Below are positions 42,810-53,979 of a stretch of DNA of 64,000 nucleotides, piece by piece (the first letter of the stretch is position 1; the number at the start of each line of letters is the position of its first letter). The stretch comes from Drechmeria coniospora. Lineage: Eukaryota > Ascomycota > Sordariomycetes > Hypocreales > Ophiocordycipitaceae. The notes beneath the pieces are model-generated. The model saw only the letters and a list, made by a program, of their open reading frames with translations, had not been told where the DNA came from and searched no databases. The position numbers and the translations under genes are program-made. Location of the stretch: NCBI RefSeq assembly GCF_001625195.1, contig NC_054389.1, forward strand, positions 8,800,520 through 8,864,519, written 5' to 3'.

Positions 42810-45800
42810 TTACAGCGACGACGAGCTCGAGGTCGTTGTCAAGCTGCGTCGGCGGTCCTCGCTCGAGTTTTCTCCATCCTGTTCCTGTTCCTGCTCGTGT
42901 TCTTTGTCTTGTTCCTTGGGTTGGTTCTTCAGCCTCAGCTTCTCATCGAGCAGTGTCACGAGCCTCTCGGAATATTGATCCAAAAGACCGCTCAGCACCG
43001 TCTCGTTCATTGCTTTGCATCGTATCGCTCGCTCACCGAGCGCCGCCGCCGTCAGACGTAGCTCGTGATCCAACTCTGTGAGCATATCCGCCGCTAGGGG
43101 TTCCGAAGACGAAAGCTTCTTCCTGTAGGCTCGCAGCGTTCGGCACGCCTGCTCCGTTGCCAGGTTCAGAGAGCCAAAGGTGCTACGGAGGTTGGACGAA
43201 GAAGCTTTCTTCCGCGCAATGGTGCCTTGAGTCGAGTTGCCTCGTGGCCGTGATTTTGGGCTTGACGGTGGACTTTCTGCTGGGGTCCCATCCGACGGGC
43301 GTCTTCGCGATAGCGTGTCCTCCAAGATTGTGCTGTTACTGGGGCTTGTCTGTGACGTCCCAGTCGGCGTCCTCGCACTCGTTGCGCTAGCAAAGAGGTT
43401 TAGTCGCGACGCTCGCCGCTGCATCGTCCGGGGCGGAGATCGACGACTCCCGGAATGAGACGGCCGCTGAAACTCGGCGAGCTCGGCCTTCGAGAGAATC
43501 CTCCTCAGAGTCGGTCTACCAGAAGTGGTCTCCTTCACTGGCGATGGGTCCCTACTCATCGGCCTGAGTGACGGATCATTCAGATCGAGGGACCATATCA
43601 TGATGGTCCCGTCCGAGCCGACACTCACAATCTGCTTGGTGCCGTCGCCGTCGTCGATGAGGGAAACGCCGTTGATGGCCTCGGTGTGTCCCCATTCCCG
43701 ATCCAAAAATGCACCGGAATGTACGTCATAAATTCGTATCGACTTGTCCGTGTTGGAGGAGCCGAGCAGATACTCAAGGTCCTTGGGCGCCCACTGACCA
43801 ACGGATATGGATTCCAGAACGGCGGACTCGATGCCTCCTTCGTCGATACACTTGAAGTAACAAATTTGCCTGCCAGTTGAGAGGTCGAACTGGCAGACGG
43901 ATCGGTCGACGAGGGAGACAAATATGGCCCGGCCGTCCAGTCCCATCGCCATGGACGTGGGCGAGGCTTTCAGAGAGATGACTTTGGAGAGAATAGCGGC
44001 GAGGGCGTCCGGATCTCCTTCCTTGGAAACCAGCTCGTGAACCTGCAACGTTCGGTCGAGGGCACAGGTGATGACCTTGTCTTGGGACGGGATGAGGACC
44101 TGCACGACCCTGGCGTTAAACTCGAGCGTCTGAAAATGGTCGATCCTGCCGCTCGACAGGCGGTGGAAGAGCTGGGCTGTGCGGTCTCTGCCGCAGCAGG
44201 CCATGATGAGCTTGGAGTCCTCCTCAAAGATGCTCACACACACGCCGTCAGAAGCGTGCGCTTTCGTATCAAGCAGGCATTCCTTCGTGTCGACATCGAT
44301 GACCTTAAGAAGGCCAAAGCGATCGGCGGTCACAAGTAGTTTTCCATTCCTCGTTGTCCGCGCGCAAGTGATCTGATTCACCAGCTCGGCCTCGTTGTCC
44401 GGCTCGGCCACGTCTATGGGAACGTCGATGTAGGCCTTGACCTGACCGTCCATGTCCCAAAAGGTGACGTTGCCCGTACCGGACCACGTGACAAAGGCAG
44501 CATTTGCCTTGTTCGGTCTGCGCAGAGCATGGATTCCGGCGATGGCCTCTCCATGGCCTGGTATCGGAATATGGGCGACGGCCTCTCCCTGCTGGCCCGG
44601 GACGTAGTCGGGGTTCCAGATGTCGATGGACCGCTTCGAATCGATGGTGACGAGATTGTCCGTCAGAAATCCGATAGCGGCAATGCCTGAAGATGCTTCC
44701 GTCGTCGTCAAGACATTGTCGGCGCAACCATTCATCAGTCCGTCGAGGTCGAGGGTGGCGAAGTGGCCGTCCTTGCCTCCGACGTAGGCGACGTTCCCTC
44801 GGAGGGTAATGGTGGTGATGGAAAATGCAAGGTTTTGCACCTTGACGAGGCGCAACTGCTTACCATCGTCGTTGAGGATGCAAACATCACCGGCGTCGGT
44901 GCAAGCAATGAACCGCTTGCGGTCGACGGCGGCGCAGCAGAATGTGGCGTCGAGCAAGTCGCCGAGGAGAATGTTGCGGCCGGGTAAGGTTTTCTGATTC
45001 GCGGATGAGGTGGGCGTCGATTCGTTCGAGAAACGCTGCTTAGACGGCGACGTAGAAGGGCTATCATCAATCTTCCAAATCTTGACATGCCGCAGCCCTA
45101 GGGTGATGAGGCTGCTTCCCAGCCAGACCATGTCCTTGATGAGGGAGGTGCATCTGTTTTGCTGAAAGAGCTTTGCCGAACCCGTTCGGGGGTCGATCCT
45201 CCAGACGCAGAGGAAGCCATCGTTGGCGGCACCAAGGGAGGCTAGGTATCTCGAGTCTGGCGACCAGGCGACGGCGTTGACGCCAAAGGCGTGCTCGTTG
45301 ATGGCGACGAGCGGGATGTCGGAGGATGCATCCTGGAGGCTGAAGATGAGGACCCGGGGCGAGTAGCCAGTCTCGCCGACAGCGAGGAACTTGCCGTCGC
45401 GGCTGAGGGCGAGGCATGTTGCCGCTTTTATCCTCTCGCGGCTCGTCCACGTCCTTGATGCTGGAGAGTCGGCCCAATCGGAAGGGCTGTGTTGGGAATC
45501 CCGATAGTTTGGGGCTGCGCGGTTCCGGCTGTCGTTTGCCTTGGGCGTCGTGGCCGTTGGCGTCGAAGGTGCATGCTGAGAGTTGACCGAGTATACGGGA
45601 ATGGCGGTGGGACGGGCTCGGTAGAAACGCTGGGAGTACCGTTGGCCGCCGACGTCGACGACGACCGCAGCAGCGCCTGCGGTGTAGGCGAACAGGGAGT
45701 GGACGGTATCGAACGCGGTCGGTGAGCGGCAGGTGGTGCCGACGACTCTCTTAAGGGCGAGACGTGATTCTTGCGTGTGCCGGCCACGTGTGGGCGTCCT

Positions 45801-45872
45801 GATCGGACGAGACAAGTAGGGCGAGTTGGAGGGCGTCAAATTGAGCCTGTTGTTGGTAGGCGTCGAAGCCAT
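42810..45872 (-). CDS. WD40 protein of the WDR62/MABP1 type
   Basis: Large double-propeller WD40 protein; animal relatives (WDR62, MAPKBP1) act as JNK scaffolds and spindle-pole proteins, while the fungal role is not established. Single exon, 1020 residues from the ATG giving MASTPTNNRLNLTP. The frame is open upstream to 46007, but this start matches the end of the leader. Repeats include LALSRDGKFLAVGETGYSPR, NEHAFGVNAVAWSPDSRYLA and LGLRHVKIWKIDD, which are the family-like blocks, then further WD repeats to about residue 690. The last 300 residues are Ser/Pro/Arg-rich with a final coiled coil (LLDQYSERLVTLLDEKLRLK) and a Glu/Gln/Ser-rich tail. Cofunction with MAP kinases is inference from animals only. 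Confidence 0.8.
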   Translation of the reverse strand: MASTPTNNRLNLTPSNSPYLSRPIRTPTRGRHTQESRLALKRVVGTTCRSPTAFDTVHSLFAYTAGAAAVVVDVGGQRYSQRFYRARPTAIPVYSVNSQHAPSTPTATTPKANDSRNRAAPNYRDSQHSPSDWADSPASRTWTSRERIKAATCLALSRDGKFLAVGETGYSPRVLIFSLQDASSDIPLVAINEHAFGVNAVAWSPDSRYLASLGAANDGFLCVWRIDPRTGSAKLFQQNRCTSLIKDMVWLGSSLITLGLRHVKIWKIDDSPSTSPSKQRFSNESTPTSSANQKTLPGRNILLGDLLDATFCCAAVDRKRFIACTDAGDVCILNDDGKQLRLVKVQNLAFSITTITLRGNVAYVGGKDGHFATLDLDGLMNGCADNVLTTTEASSGIAAIGFLTDNLVTIDSKRSIDIWNPDYVPGQQGEAVAHIPIPGHGEAIAGIHALRRPNKANAAFVTWSGTGNVTFWDMDGQVKAYIDVPIDVAEPDNEAELVNQITCARTTRNGKLLVTADRFGLLKVIDVDTKECLLDTKAHASDGVCVSIFEEDSKLIMACCGRDRTAQLFHRLSSGRIDHFQTLEFNARVVQVLIPSQDKVITCALDRTLQVHELVSKEGDPDALAAILSKVISLKASPTSMAMGLDGRAIFVSLVDRSVCQFDLSTGRQICYFKCIDEGGIESAVLESISVGQWAPKDLEYLLGSSNTDKSIRIYDVHSGAFLDREWGHTEAINGVSLIDDGDGTKQIVSVGSDGTIMIWSLDLNDPSLRPMSRDPSPVKETTSGRPTLRRILSKAELAEFQRPSHSGSRRSPPRTMQRRASRLNLFASATSARTPTGTSQTSPSNSTILEDTLSRRRPSDGTPAESPPSSPKSRPRGNSTQGTIARKKASSSNLRSTFGSLNLATEQACRTLRAYRKKLSSSEPLAADMLTELDHELRLTAAALGERAIRCKAMNETVLSGLLDQYSERLVTLLDEKLRLKNQPKEQDKEHEQEQEQDGENSSEDRRRSLTTTSSSSSL

Positions 45873-46929
45873 CGTACCTCCATCGACACGCTCACAGCAG
45901 CAGAGAGGGAAGAGGAGGAGAGTGAAGAGCCGGGACGAGATTGCAGCAGTACAGATATTCGTGTTCGGCGAGGGCGGGGTATCATCGATGCACCCAGACG
46001 GTGGCACCTAGACGGTATGAGGTTTGAAGGCCGACCCGCGCATACGGGATGAGCACTTTCGGCCTCGGCAGCGGGGAGATGGAATGCGGAGGGAGGAAGA
46101 GCGGCAAGATGCAAGTTAACTTGTCCACTTCTGACGAAGACCCTCTGCGATGGCAAGAATCGTCCTTCCATGTTAGCGGGGAGTCGTACGAAAAGCGTCC
46201 AGATACGGCATCGACGACTCACACGCAAAGCGGATGGTTAGTATAATAGTTGAAGATCAAATTGGATGAACCATTTGGCTAGCTAGGTGCAGCCCCAACA
46301 GATCGTCTTGCAGATGGCGAGCTCGCATGCGCATGCAGGGGGGTGTCGGCGTCGAAGGGACGAAAGCTTTTCGACTCTCCAGCATGGGTTCTTTCTTCCT
46401 CGGGACGATTGTTTGTTGCTGGGTCGGTTAGCTGCTAAGCTTCCCCCGACGAAGACCTGCAATTGTGCTTGTAAGTGGTAAGCGGCCAAGTTCAGGTACG
46501 AGGGCAGGAGTTTGTACAAATACGGTTACAGTGGCGGCGGGGGTTGGCGGGTGTGGCAAAGGTCGCGAGCGAGACCTGGCAGCACAAGTTGCCGCCAGTA
46601 GCAGAAAATGTTGGCCTGCTCCAGGCTTGTTATGGTGCTGGGAGCTGGGTGCTGGCCGGGTGACCGACGACCCATCGACCCGACCGCTGCTGCGTCCTGC
46701 CGCACTGGGGCCGCTGTAGAGAACCACTGTAGAGCAGCTCCGCCCTGTTGCTGGGCCACCAGTAGGTGATGATGGAAGCGGGGACGCAGGGGTGGGGGGC
46801 CATCACATCTCACTCCAATTGGATCACATTTTCAGAACTCCGCCAAAGAGGTCACATCGGTTGGGACGTCGTTCACGGCATGGGATAGCCCTCTTCCAAA
46901 CTGTGCAAATACTTGAACTTATGCTCGTA

Positions 46930-47680
46930 AGAAAATGCACATAATATTCCGTGCAATATTACTCATGTACGGAGTGGTTGGTGATCCCGCGCATTATTTT
47001 GCACACCAATGTAGGGAGCAAACGTACTTGTACCTGCAATACAACAGTAACTGTGCCTACATGTACATGTACATTCGTTACTTAAATACTCCGTACTTAC
47101 AAGTACTTGACCATACACTTACAACTATTACTTAGGTACTTAAGTACAGTACTTACACCCCCTACTCCGTACAGTACAAGTATTTGTTACTGTACACCTA
47201 CCCTACAGTAGTCGTGTGCTTGGGAGTTCAACTTGTGCTTGTACAGAATACGGACGTCAAGTGATAATATCCGATTCAATCCTACCTAGGTACCTACTAG
47301 GTACTATTTTAAGGTAGGCACGTAATATCAGGTGCACACTGGACAGGGTAATAATTTACAGCGAACCTAGTTGTACGTGTAAGTACTAAAGTAGTGGTAT
47401 TGCATTGGAAAAATGGTTGGACTTTCGAGTGGTCACAATTCGGACTCCTTTCGTACTTTGTACACGCAGGAAGCGGAAAACAAAAAAGCAAAAACAAACA
47501 CCATGGAACATAAACGTTTACCTAAATACAGAGTACTGAGGTAAATACACTGTACTCCGTGCTCACGCATGGGTTGCGTATCATTGCAAGGCAAGCATCT
47601 TGCTCATTCTCCACAAACACTATAGGCCCCAATCGCGAGTGCTTGTAATTAATACTCCGTACATTTGCAGCAGAGAGGTC
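46930..47680. repeat. GTAC-word cluster
   Basis: Exact TACTCCGTA at 47087-47095 and further copies near 47163 and 47653. ACATGTACATGTACAT occurs near 47059-47074, and TACCTAGGTACCTACTAGGTAC near 47283-47304. Confidence 0.75.
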
Positions 47681-48239
47681 CATAAGACATGACAAGCCTA
47701 ACTTACATGTACCTAACTTGTAGCCGTCGTCATTTCTCCCCATTCACCAAGTGTGCCCCGGCACCTGTGCACCTAGATAATTATAGTCAACCGAGGAAAC
47801 CGGGAACAGACGATGCCTCTTGTCCGCCGACAATCCACGCTGCCGTTTCCCCGGCGCCTGTAGGTACAGGCAATTTTTCAAACCGTGCTGGCGTCCTCAC
47901 CTAGGCCATGGCAATGCCGATCCCGCAAACGAGATAAAGGGGCTCCCAAATTCCTTGAGCGTCATGCAGCGACGCGCGGACGCGATGTCAGAAGCCGACA
48001 TGCCGCAATCATTCCTCGAACAGGGGCATTTCCTCTAGCGGCAGCACCCAACATGGAAACCGAGCTTCAGCAAATCTCGGCAGTAAGCCTCTAGTGACGC
48101 ACATCGATGATCCCCTGGTTGCTGGCGCCGCACTCCGGTCGCTCAGCTTGCTGGATCACACAACTAATGTGATACTTGTAATTACCTGTATTCATACTAC
48201 CACAGTGGCTATCCGATCAGTCAGGGCGGACTTTGCGGC

Positions 48240-48560
48240 GGCTGTAGGTGTACGGAGTAGGTACTTCTGCTTGTAGTACGAAGTGCACATGTGATTATTC
48301 AGTACGGAGGACGGACTACACGTCATAATTGCTTGTTTCTGTACTAACATGTACTGTACTGGGGAGTACGGAGATATGGAGTATTATAAGTACTCCGTAA
48401 GTACTGCAATTGATTCGCCACTACTTAAGGCACGTACGGTCTCTGTACCCTACTTACTACCTAGTACCTACGTAACCCCCCGTGGATGGGATACGGAGTA
48501 CAGTAATTACATGTAAGTACTCCGTACTCCGTACATTTAGTAGTACTTATTACCAGGTAC
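48240..48560. repeat. GTAC-word cluster with overlapping TACTCCGTA copies
   Basis: TACGGAGTA at 48492-48500, and two TACTCCGTA copies that overlap by two bases at 48518-48526 and 48525-48533. Variants occur near 48250, 48304, 48366 and 48391. Confidence 0.8.
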
Positions 48561-49012
48561 CTTATTTGGTTGGTACCTTGACGTCGTAAGTAAATAGCAC
48601 AGCTCCATCGCCCCAATCGGTTCTCGCATTCTCCGTACAGTGCAGTAATAATACTTCATGTACATTTCAACATGTCAATATCACGCTGCAGTTCCTGCTG
48701 AAGCTGGCAAGCCTCACCGCTGTCGGCGGCTGTCAACGACGCCTGGCAACAGGCCGGTCAACAACGCCGGCGTTTTATTAGGTCCTGACGTATCCCTGTC
48801 AGTTCCTACAACTACGGACAACCTGCAGGCGTCGAGAACGAGAAGTTTTCTTGTTGCCATATGGCAGCATATCCCACCTCCAACCAAATGCCTCTGGTCA
48901 GCTTTTCGGTCCAGCCAGGATCGCGGCACCATGGCACACAAACGTGTTTCATTCATATATCCAATAAAAGAAAGACGCGCGCATATCCCCCCCAACTCCT
49001 CGCATTCTGTGA

Positions 49013-51518
49013 TCACACGGCGAGTCCTTCCTCGGAAGCCTCATCGAGCTCCAAACGCTCCAGACCACGGCCGACCGCGCCGTACACCCGCAGCGGCACC
49101 GACACGTCAAAGCTCTCGCACGCCAGATTTTCCACCCCCACGAGCACCAAGCCGCCCTTCTCGTCTTGTGACATCTGCTCCAGCAAAGGGTGCGCCAACC
49201 GGCTTCCTCCCGGGCTTCCCGCCCTGTCGCCCTGGAAGGGAACGACAAACTCGACCCGGATCTTCCACTCCAGGCTCACGCCGCTCGTCACAAACTCGGG
49301 CGTGGCCGCTATGGGAATCGTAGGCGTGAAGACAATGCGTCGGGAGTAGAGGGCAGACTCGGACGAGGTCGAGTAGATTCTTCTCGTCACTCGGTGAATG
49401 CTTGAATCCGTCCGTATCGCCAGCGACGGGTCAATCTTCTCCGACGTCTCCAGCGTGGCGTGCACGGAGTAGCATGGTATGTCGGCATCGGTGAAATCCA
49501 TCACCATCGTCACCACCTCGCCCAGACGATAGGCCGGTCGCGTTAGCATGACGGTGCCGACTCGCCGTCCGTTGCGCGCGATCTCGAATCGGTTTGGGCT
49601 CTGCTGGCCCTCGCCCGCCAGGTTGCTCCGCATGATGGCGAGATGAATGGCCTCGTTGGCGGTCATGGCCTCCCTGAGCATCGTTGGCCGCCTCCCGTCA
49701 GTTGGCGACATCAAGGCGCCGCCGTCATCCCTCGGCCGCATCGCAAGCTCGTCAACATACGTGAGGAACTCGTTCACCGTCGTGGGCGTGTCGCAGCCGT
49801 CCTCGTGCCCATGAGCCGCTGTCTTGTTCTTTCCGAGACAGACAACCCTGGCCTCGTCCCGCATCAAGATGTAAGGGCTCATCAAGTCGTGGCCGAGGAT
49901 CTCGCCGCGACTGTTGATGCTTCCGAGAACGCGGAACGGGATCTCGACCGAGTGAAGCTGCTGCTCCTTGGCCCCTCCCGCTCGCTGGGTGCCGATGACG
50001 AGGCCGTAGGAAATCTTGACTGCCTTGCCCTTGTGTGACGGCGGCAGGCCCTTCGGCAGCTTGAAGGTGTACTCGAACACTCGGCTTTCCCCCGGCGCGA
50101 GCTGCAGGTCCACAAACAGGATGGATTGCGGCGTGCTCAGCAGTGGCACGTTTTTGGAGTTGGCCGCTCCTCGCATCTCCTGTATCGTGCTCAACTCTCC
50201 GCCACCCAAGAGGCCGCCGAGCGAGTTGCTTATGTTCCCCCAGCCGAAGCTGCGGAAGAGTCCGCTGTCCCTACGGGTCGGCTCAAGGCCAACGACGCCG
50301 CCGCCACGGCCGCCGACCGTCGCTTTCTTCTTCACTTGCTCGAAGGCGCCGAGGCCAACGAGGGAGCTGTCAAGGGTGAAGGAGCCCTGAATCTGGGCGT
50401 AACCCATCATCAGCGACTCGGGCATCTTTGGCTGCTGCGGAGGCACGCCCAAGCTCCGCCGTAGTTGCGGTGCCCGCCCTTGGCTCCGTATCAGAGGGTG
50501 GGAGACGTGCTCGGACGCCAACGTCTCCGACGAGTTGTTGCTCACGGAGTAGAACTCGCCGCTGCTCCGTGGCGTCCCTCCCGAAGCGCTCGTGCTGGAC
50601 AGGATGCGGGCGGCTGGTCGGTCCTTGGGGCTATGGACAAGGTCTTTTGTCCGTATGGAAAGGTGGTTGTGATCTTGAGACGCTGGCCTCGCGCTGAGCA
50701 GGCTACCAACGGAAGTCGACTTTCTGGCGGTCGGCTGCGACTCATTTGACGGCGCCGGGGCAGCGGGGAAACGGAAATCTGGCATGGAGACTGGAGAGGT
50801 CCTCGAGAAGTTCCGGGCGACCGTCAGATTCGGCGATTTGGACGTTTCCGACACACTTTGGGAGCGTCCCTGTAGGTCGGCAGGATACGACGTGTGAAAC
50901 AGGGGTGAGGTGATGTTTCTCGCAGCGGTCGCTTACGTTTCGTCAGCTCATGCCGGCGTCTTGTGTGCGCGAGCTACGGGCCAAGGACATACCTGATGAA
51001 TGATTCCCCGAGGTCGAGAGGGCATGCATCTTGGAGACTACCTGCAAGCTGACGGCTCTACTGTGGCCCCGCGGTTGTCGCTGCGGTCGTGTGCTGGTTT
51101 CGTGGCCACGCTGGGGATGCGAATGGTCGTCGTCGGTGGTGCTCGTGCCGGCGGAACCGATGGAGACGATGGAGACGGATCGTCTGCGGGCGTGACCGTC
51201 CTTCCAGTCATCCTCGCTGTTCGCCGGATGCGGCCACTGCACCGATCCCGATAGGCTACGGGCGTTGGACGAGGGCATGCTCAGCGACAGAGCCGAGCGA
51301 CGATGCCCTCTCACCGTCCCTGGCGACGTCGACGACAGGTCGGCTGCGGCCTTTGCTCGACCGTACGCCGTTCGCCGCCCATTCGGCACCTGGTTCGGCT
51401 CCGGGGCCACGTTCTTGAAGATGATTGTGCAGCCAACATCCTCGCCGGCAAAGACGGTGTCGTCGTTCCAGTGGACGAAGACCCGAATGTTACTGCCGCT
51501 GGTGGGGTCTGGTGCCAT
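49013..51518 (-). CDS. RGP1: RGP1-like subunit of the Ric1-Rgp1 Ypt6 exchange factor
   Basis: Part of the Golgi guanine-nucleotide exchange complex that activates Ypt6/Rab6. Exons 51518-50993 and 50931-49013 (minus strand) give 814 residues. The start gives MAPDPTSGSNIRVFVHWNDD, then FAGEDVGCTIIFKNVA, the Rgp1 N-terminal signature. The 61-nt intron has donor GTATGT, branch GCTGAC and acceptor TAAG; it leads into NITSPLFHTSYPADLQGRSQ. The frame is ambiguous if later acceptors are used. The centre is Ser-rich and probably disordered. The C-terminal half has the conserved Rgp1 fold with blocks LAPGESRVFEYTFKLPKGLP and ISYGLVIGTQRA. It ends at LRVYGAVGRGLERLELDE plus a short tail. Confidence 0.9.
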
Positions 51519-53303
51519 GGTCGACTGCGTCCGTGGCGGCGGCAAGGGGGCCCCTCAGCGAGGAAGAAGAGCGTACGGGCGTTGGGTGGAATATAAACAT
51601 GTCATTTCCATCCCGAGGCCCGCTGGATGAGAGCATGTAAGCAGGCTGCGAGCAAACAAATCGAAGGTCGCGCCGAGGGAGTGGTGGGTGCGTGTGCGAC
51701 TGTCTGGGATGAAGCTTGGAGTTGAATGGGCCACCACCAATGTTCGGCGTACAGCTGGGCAGATGACACGAGCGGCGCCCTTGCTAGGCTCCGAATGGCT
51801 TGGTGGAGCCTCTGTTGGATCCACGAATCCAGTCACATCTTCGGAGTAAAGTACTTACAAGTAGATACGAGAATGCCCGTCCAGAACATGTACTTGCATA
51901 ATACTGTACAACTACTGTACAGTACTCGTACGAAGTACACTGGCCTGTATTTACTTCTTCCCTGCTACGAGTGTGCTTGCATCTACGAATAATACGTGCA
52001 AGTTCGTCGACTTGATTCAGAATCGCTCGTGACTGTACAACAGTAATGTGTATGAAAATGCTCCTCCTCGCTCAAGGCAATAAATACATTGAACGGATTT
52101 CATGTCGGATAAGACAACCAACACAGTAAGTACTTGTACTTACACGCAAACCTGCCATCGCAAGTGACGCCTAAACCTTGTACCTGCATGCACGGTAAGT
52201 GAACACTGCCATTAATTACATGTTAGCGACAGCCGGCACAGCGGTCATGGGACAAGTTTACACCGAAACTAAGGACGGCACAGGTACCTACTAGCAGTCC
52301 GTCTGCTCCTACTGTATGGAGCATCCTTCGCACCAGTTAATCCAGAGCCGCCTATTGCATTATTGTCTGATTAGTACTTACTTAGGTCCAATTATTCCAA
52401 AGTCAGACGTTTTGACCAACCCTGCAACGTCGCGAATCTTGTCAACGATCATTCGTCAGTTCGCATCTCCGGCGAAACAACATCCAACTCTGCCGAGATA
52501 TTTCTCTCTTTGACCGTCGGAGTCTTGTGCTTGATTTTTGGGTACCGAGAATAACAGGGCAGATTCTGCTACGTCAGACTTCGTAAGTCCCAAGATAGCA
52601 ACTGGCACACCATCCAGAGCGGGAACGAACGGTTGGAAATGACTTTATTTGCGAGCGCAGTCACTTTCGCTTCATCTTCGTCCGATGGAGCGATAAACAT
52701 TGAACTAGCCACTGTGCTTCCCGATCAAAACTCGGTAAGCATGATGGACGTTGATGACGAGCATTCGGGAATGCACGATGCCTGCCATGATCAATCAACC
52801 CGTTAGGTTAACCGCGTCAGTACCGTCGGCCAATATGATCAATTTGAACCCCCCCCCGCCCTTCCAAAGGCTCGCCCGTCGACTCTCTCTTGACGCTGAC
52901 GTTTCCTCAGAACCCTGGAGCTCCCGAGGAAACTTCAGCAACATGCTTTAGGAGGGAACCGAGGCCGTGGTTGTGGTTGGCCTGCGAGTCTCGCACCATT
53001 TTCATCCGCAGCATCTCGCTCGCCAAGCGAAAATTCTCTTGCTCAGGCAATCGTCCATGCTGTCAAGGGGTAGTGTTGCTGTTGGAAACGGTGTCGTAGG
53101 GATGCCAAGCTCCTTCCGCAGCGCACCTGATTCTCTCCAGGATGTTGGACCAGAGCACTCACCTTGTGTGCGATATCTAAAGACGAATTCGCGTAGCTTT
53201 CGCTCATGACGCAGTTTCCCAGCCTCTTAGGCAGGGCATGGCCGTCTTTCATACAGCTGCAGCATGTTCGAGTCTGCAGGGGAAACAGTCAAGGTTATGT
53301 AAA

Positions 53304-53979
53304 CTACGCCGCTCCATGCGACAGTTCCTTCCCTTTGATGGACTTTTCAACCAGCTCAAATGTCGAGCTCCTTGGTAATCGCGTCTTCTCGGCATAGTCC
53401 TTGAGTGCTAGCCCTGCTCCGACTGCGATGGAAACACAGATTGTACCCAATGTCTTGGCCATTTTGGCATCGCCGGCAACCTTTGTAGGGGTAGCCTCCT
53501 CGACTACGCAAATTAAAACGTCAGCAGGACGATGCCATATTCTAGCCGGCTTGGATTTAGGCTTGGTGTGAGGAACGTACGTGTGAAACGAGGGCAAATA
53601 GAAATGTTTGCCAACCGTGACGGCCCTTTCTCCTGCCGCACCATACAATTCTGCTGTCGACTGTATGACATAGCCTTTTGGTGCGCCGACAAGACGTAAA
53701 GTATGGACAAATAGACTCTCTTGACGTACTTTTCCGTCAATTGAAACTCGTAGTACGATGTGGTCACAACCCGTCGAAGGAAACCGAAACTCTGGGGTGA
53801 CGGTGAGCCTCAAAGTGAAGACGATCGGTGACCGATTCCGTGTAGCGATGAGCGATTGGGATCGTAGCTCCACCCTCAGCTTTCTTTACACTCTCGTCTG
53901 GCGTTGCGTATTCGGCCGCGGCTTGTCCATCCATGACCACGTCGACCTGCAATTCAGGAATTGTGTGAATGACAACCAT
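53304..53979 (-). pseudogene. DUF7918-like gene with an apparent frameshift
   Basis: The minus-strand ATG at 53979 begins MVVIHTIPELQVDVVMDGQA and continues to an AHRYTESV segment, typical of the start of the fungal DUF7918 family. The following family-like part (SPIVFTLRLTVTPEFRF, then VLRVSIDGKVRQESLF and VIQSTAELYG, and AKTLGTICVSIAVG) lies in another frame that stays open to the stop at 53304. The two frames overlap between about 53764 and 53873, so no intron can explain the switch; a one-base change near 53825-53845 is needed. It may be a genuine pseudogene or an assembly error. Function of the family is unknown. Confidence 0.6.

Larger units (their letters stand above)
45873..49012. other. 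Intergenic region, repeat-rich, no supported gene
   Basis: 3.1 kb between two minus-strand genes. GTAC-word clusters at about 46930-47680 and 48240-48560 make up much of it. Open frames near 46465-46813 show no family features. Confidence 0.65.

Noticed and set aside
50855..50931. Rgp1 second exon starting at the CTACAG acceptor
   Set aside because: It would lose the coherent NITSPLFHTSYPADLQ segment and does not match the phase of exon 1; the TAAG acceptor at 50932 fits both.
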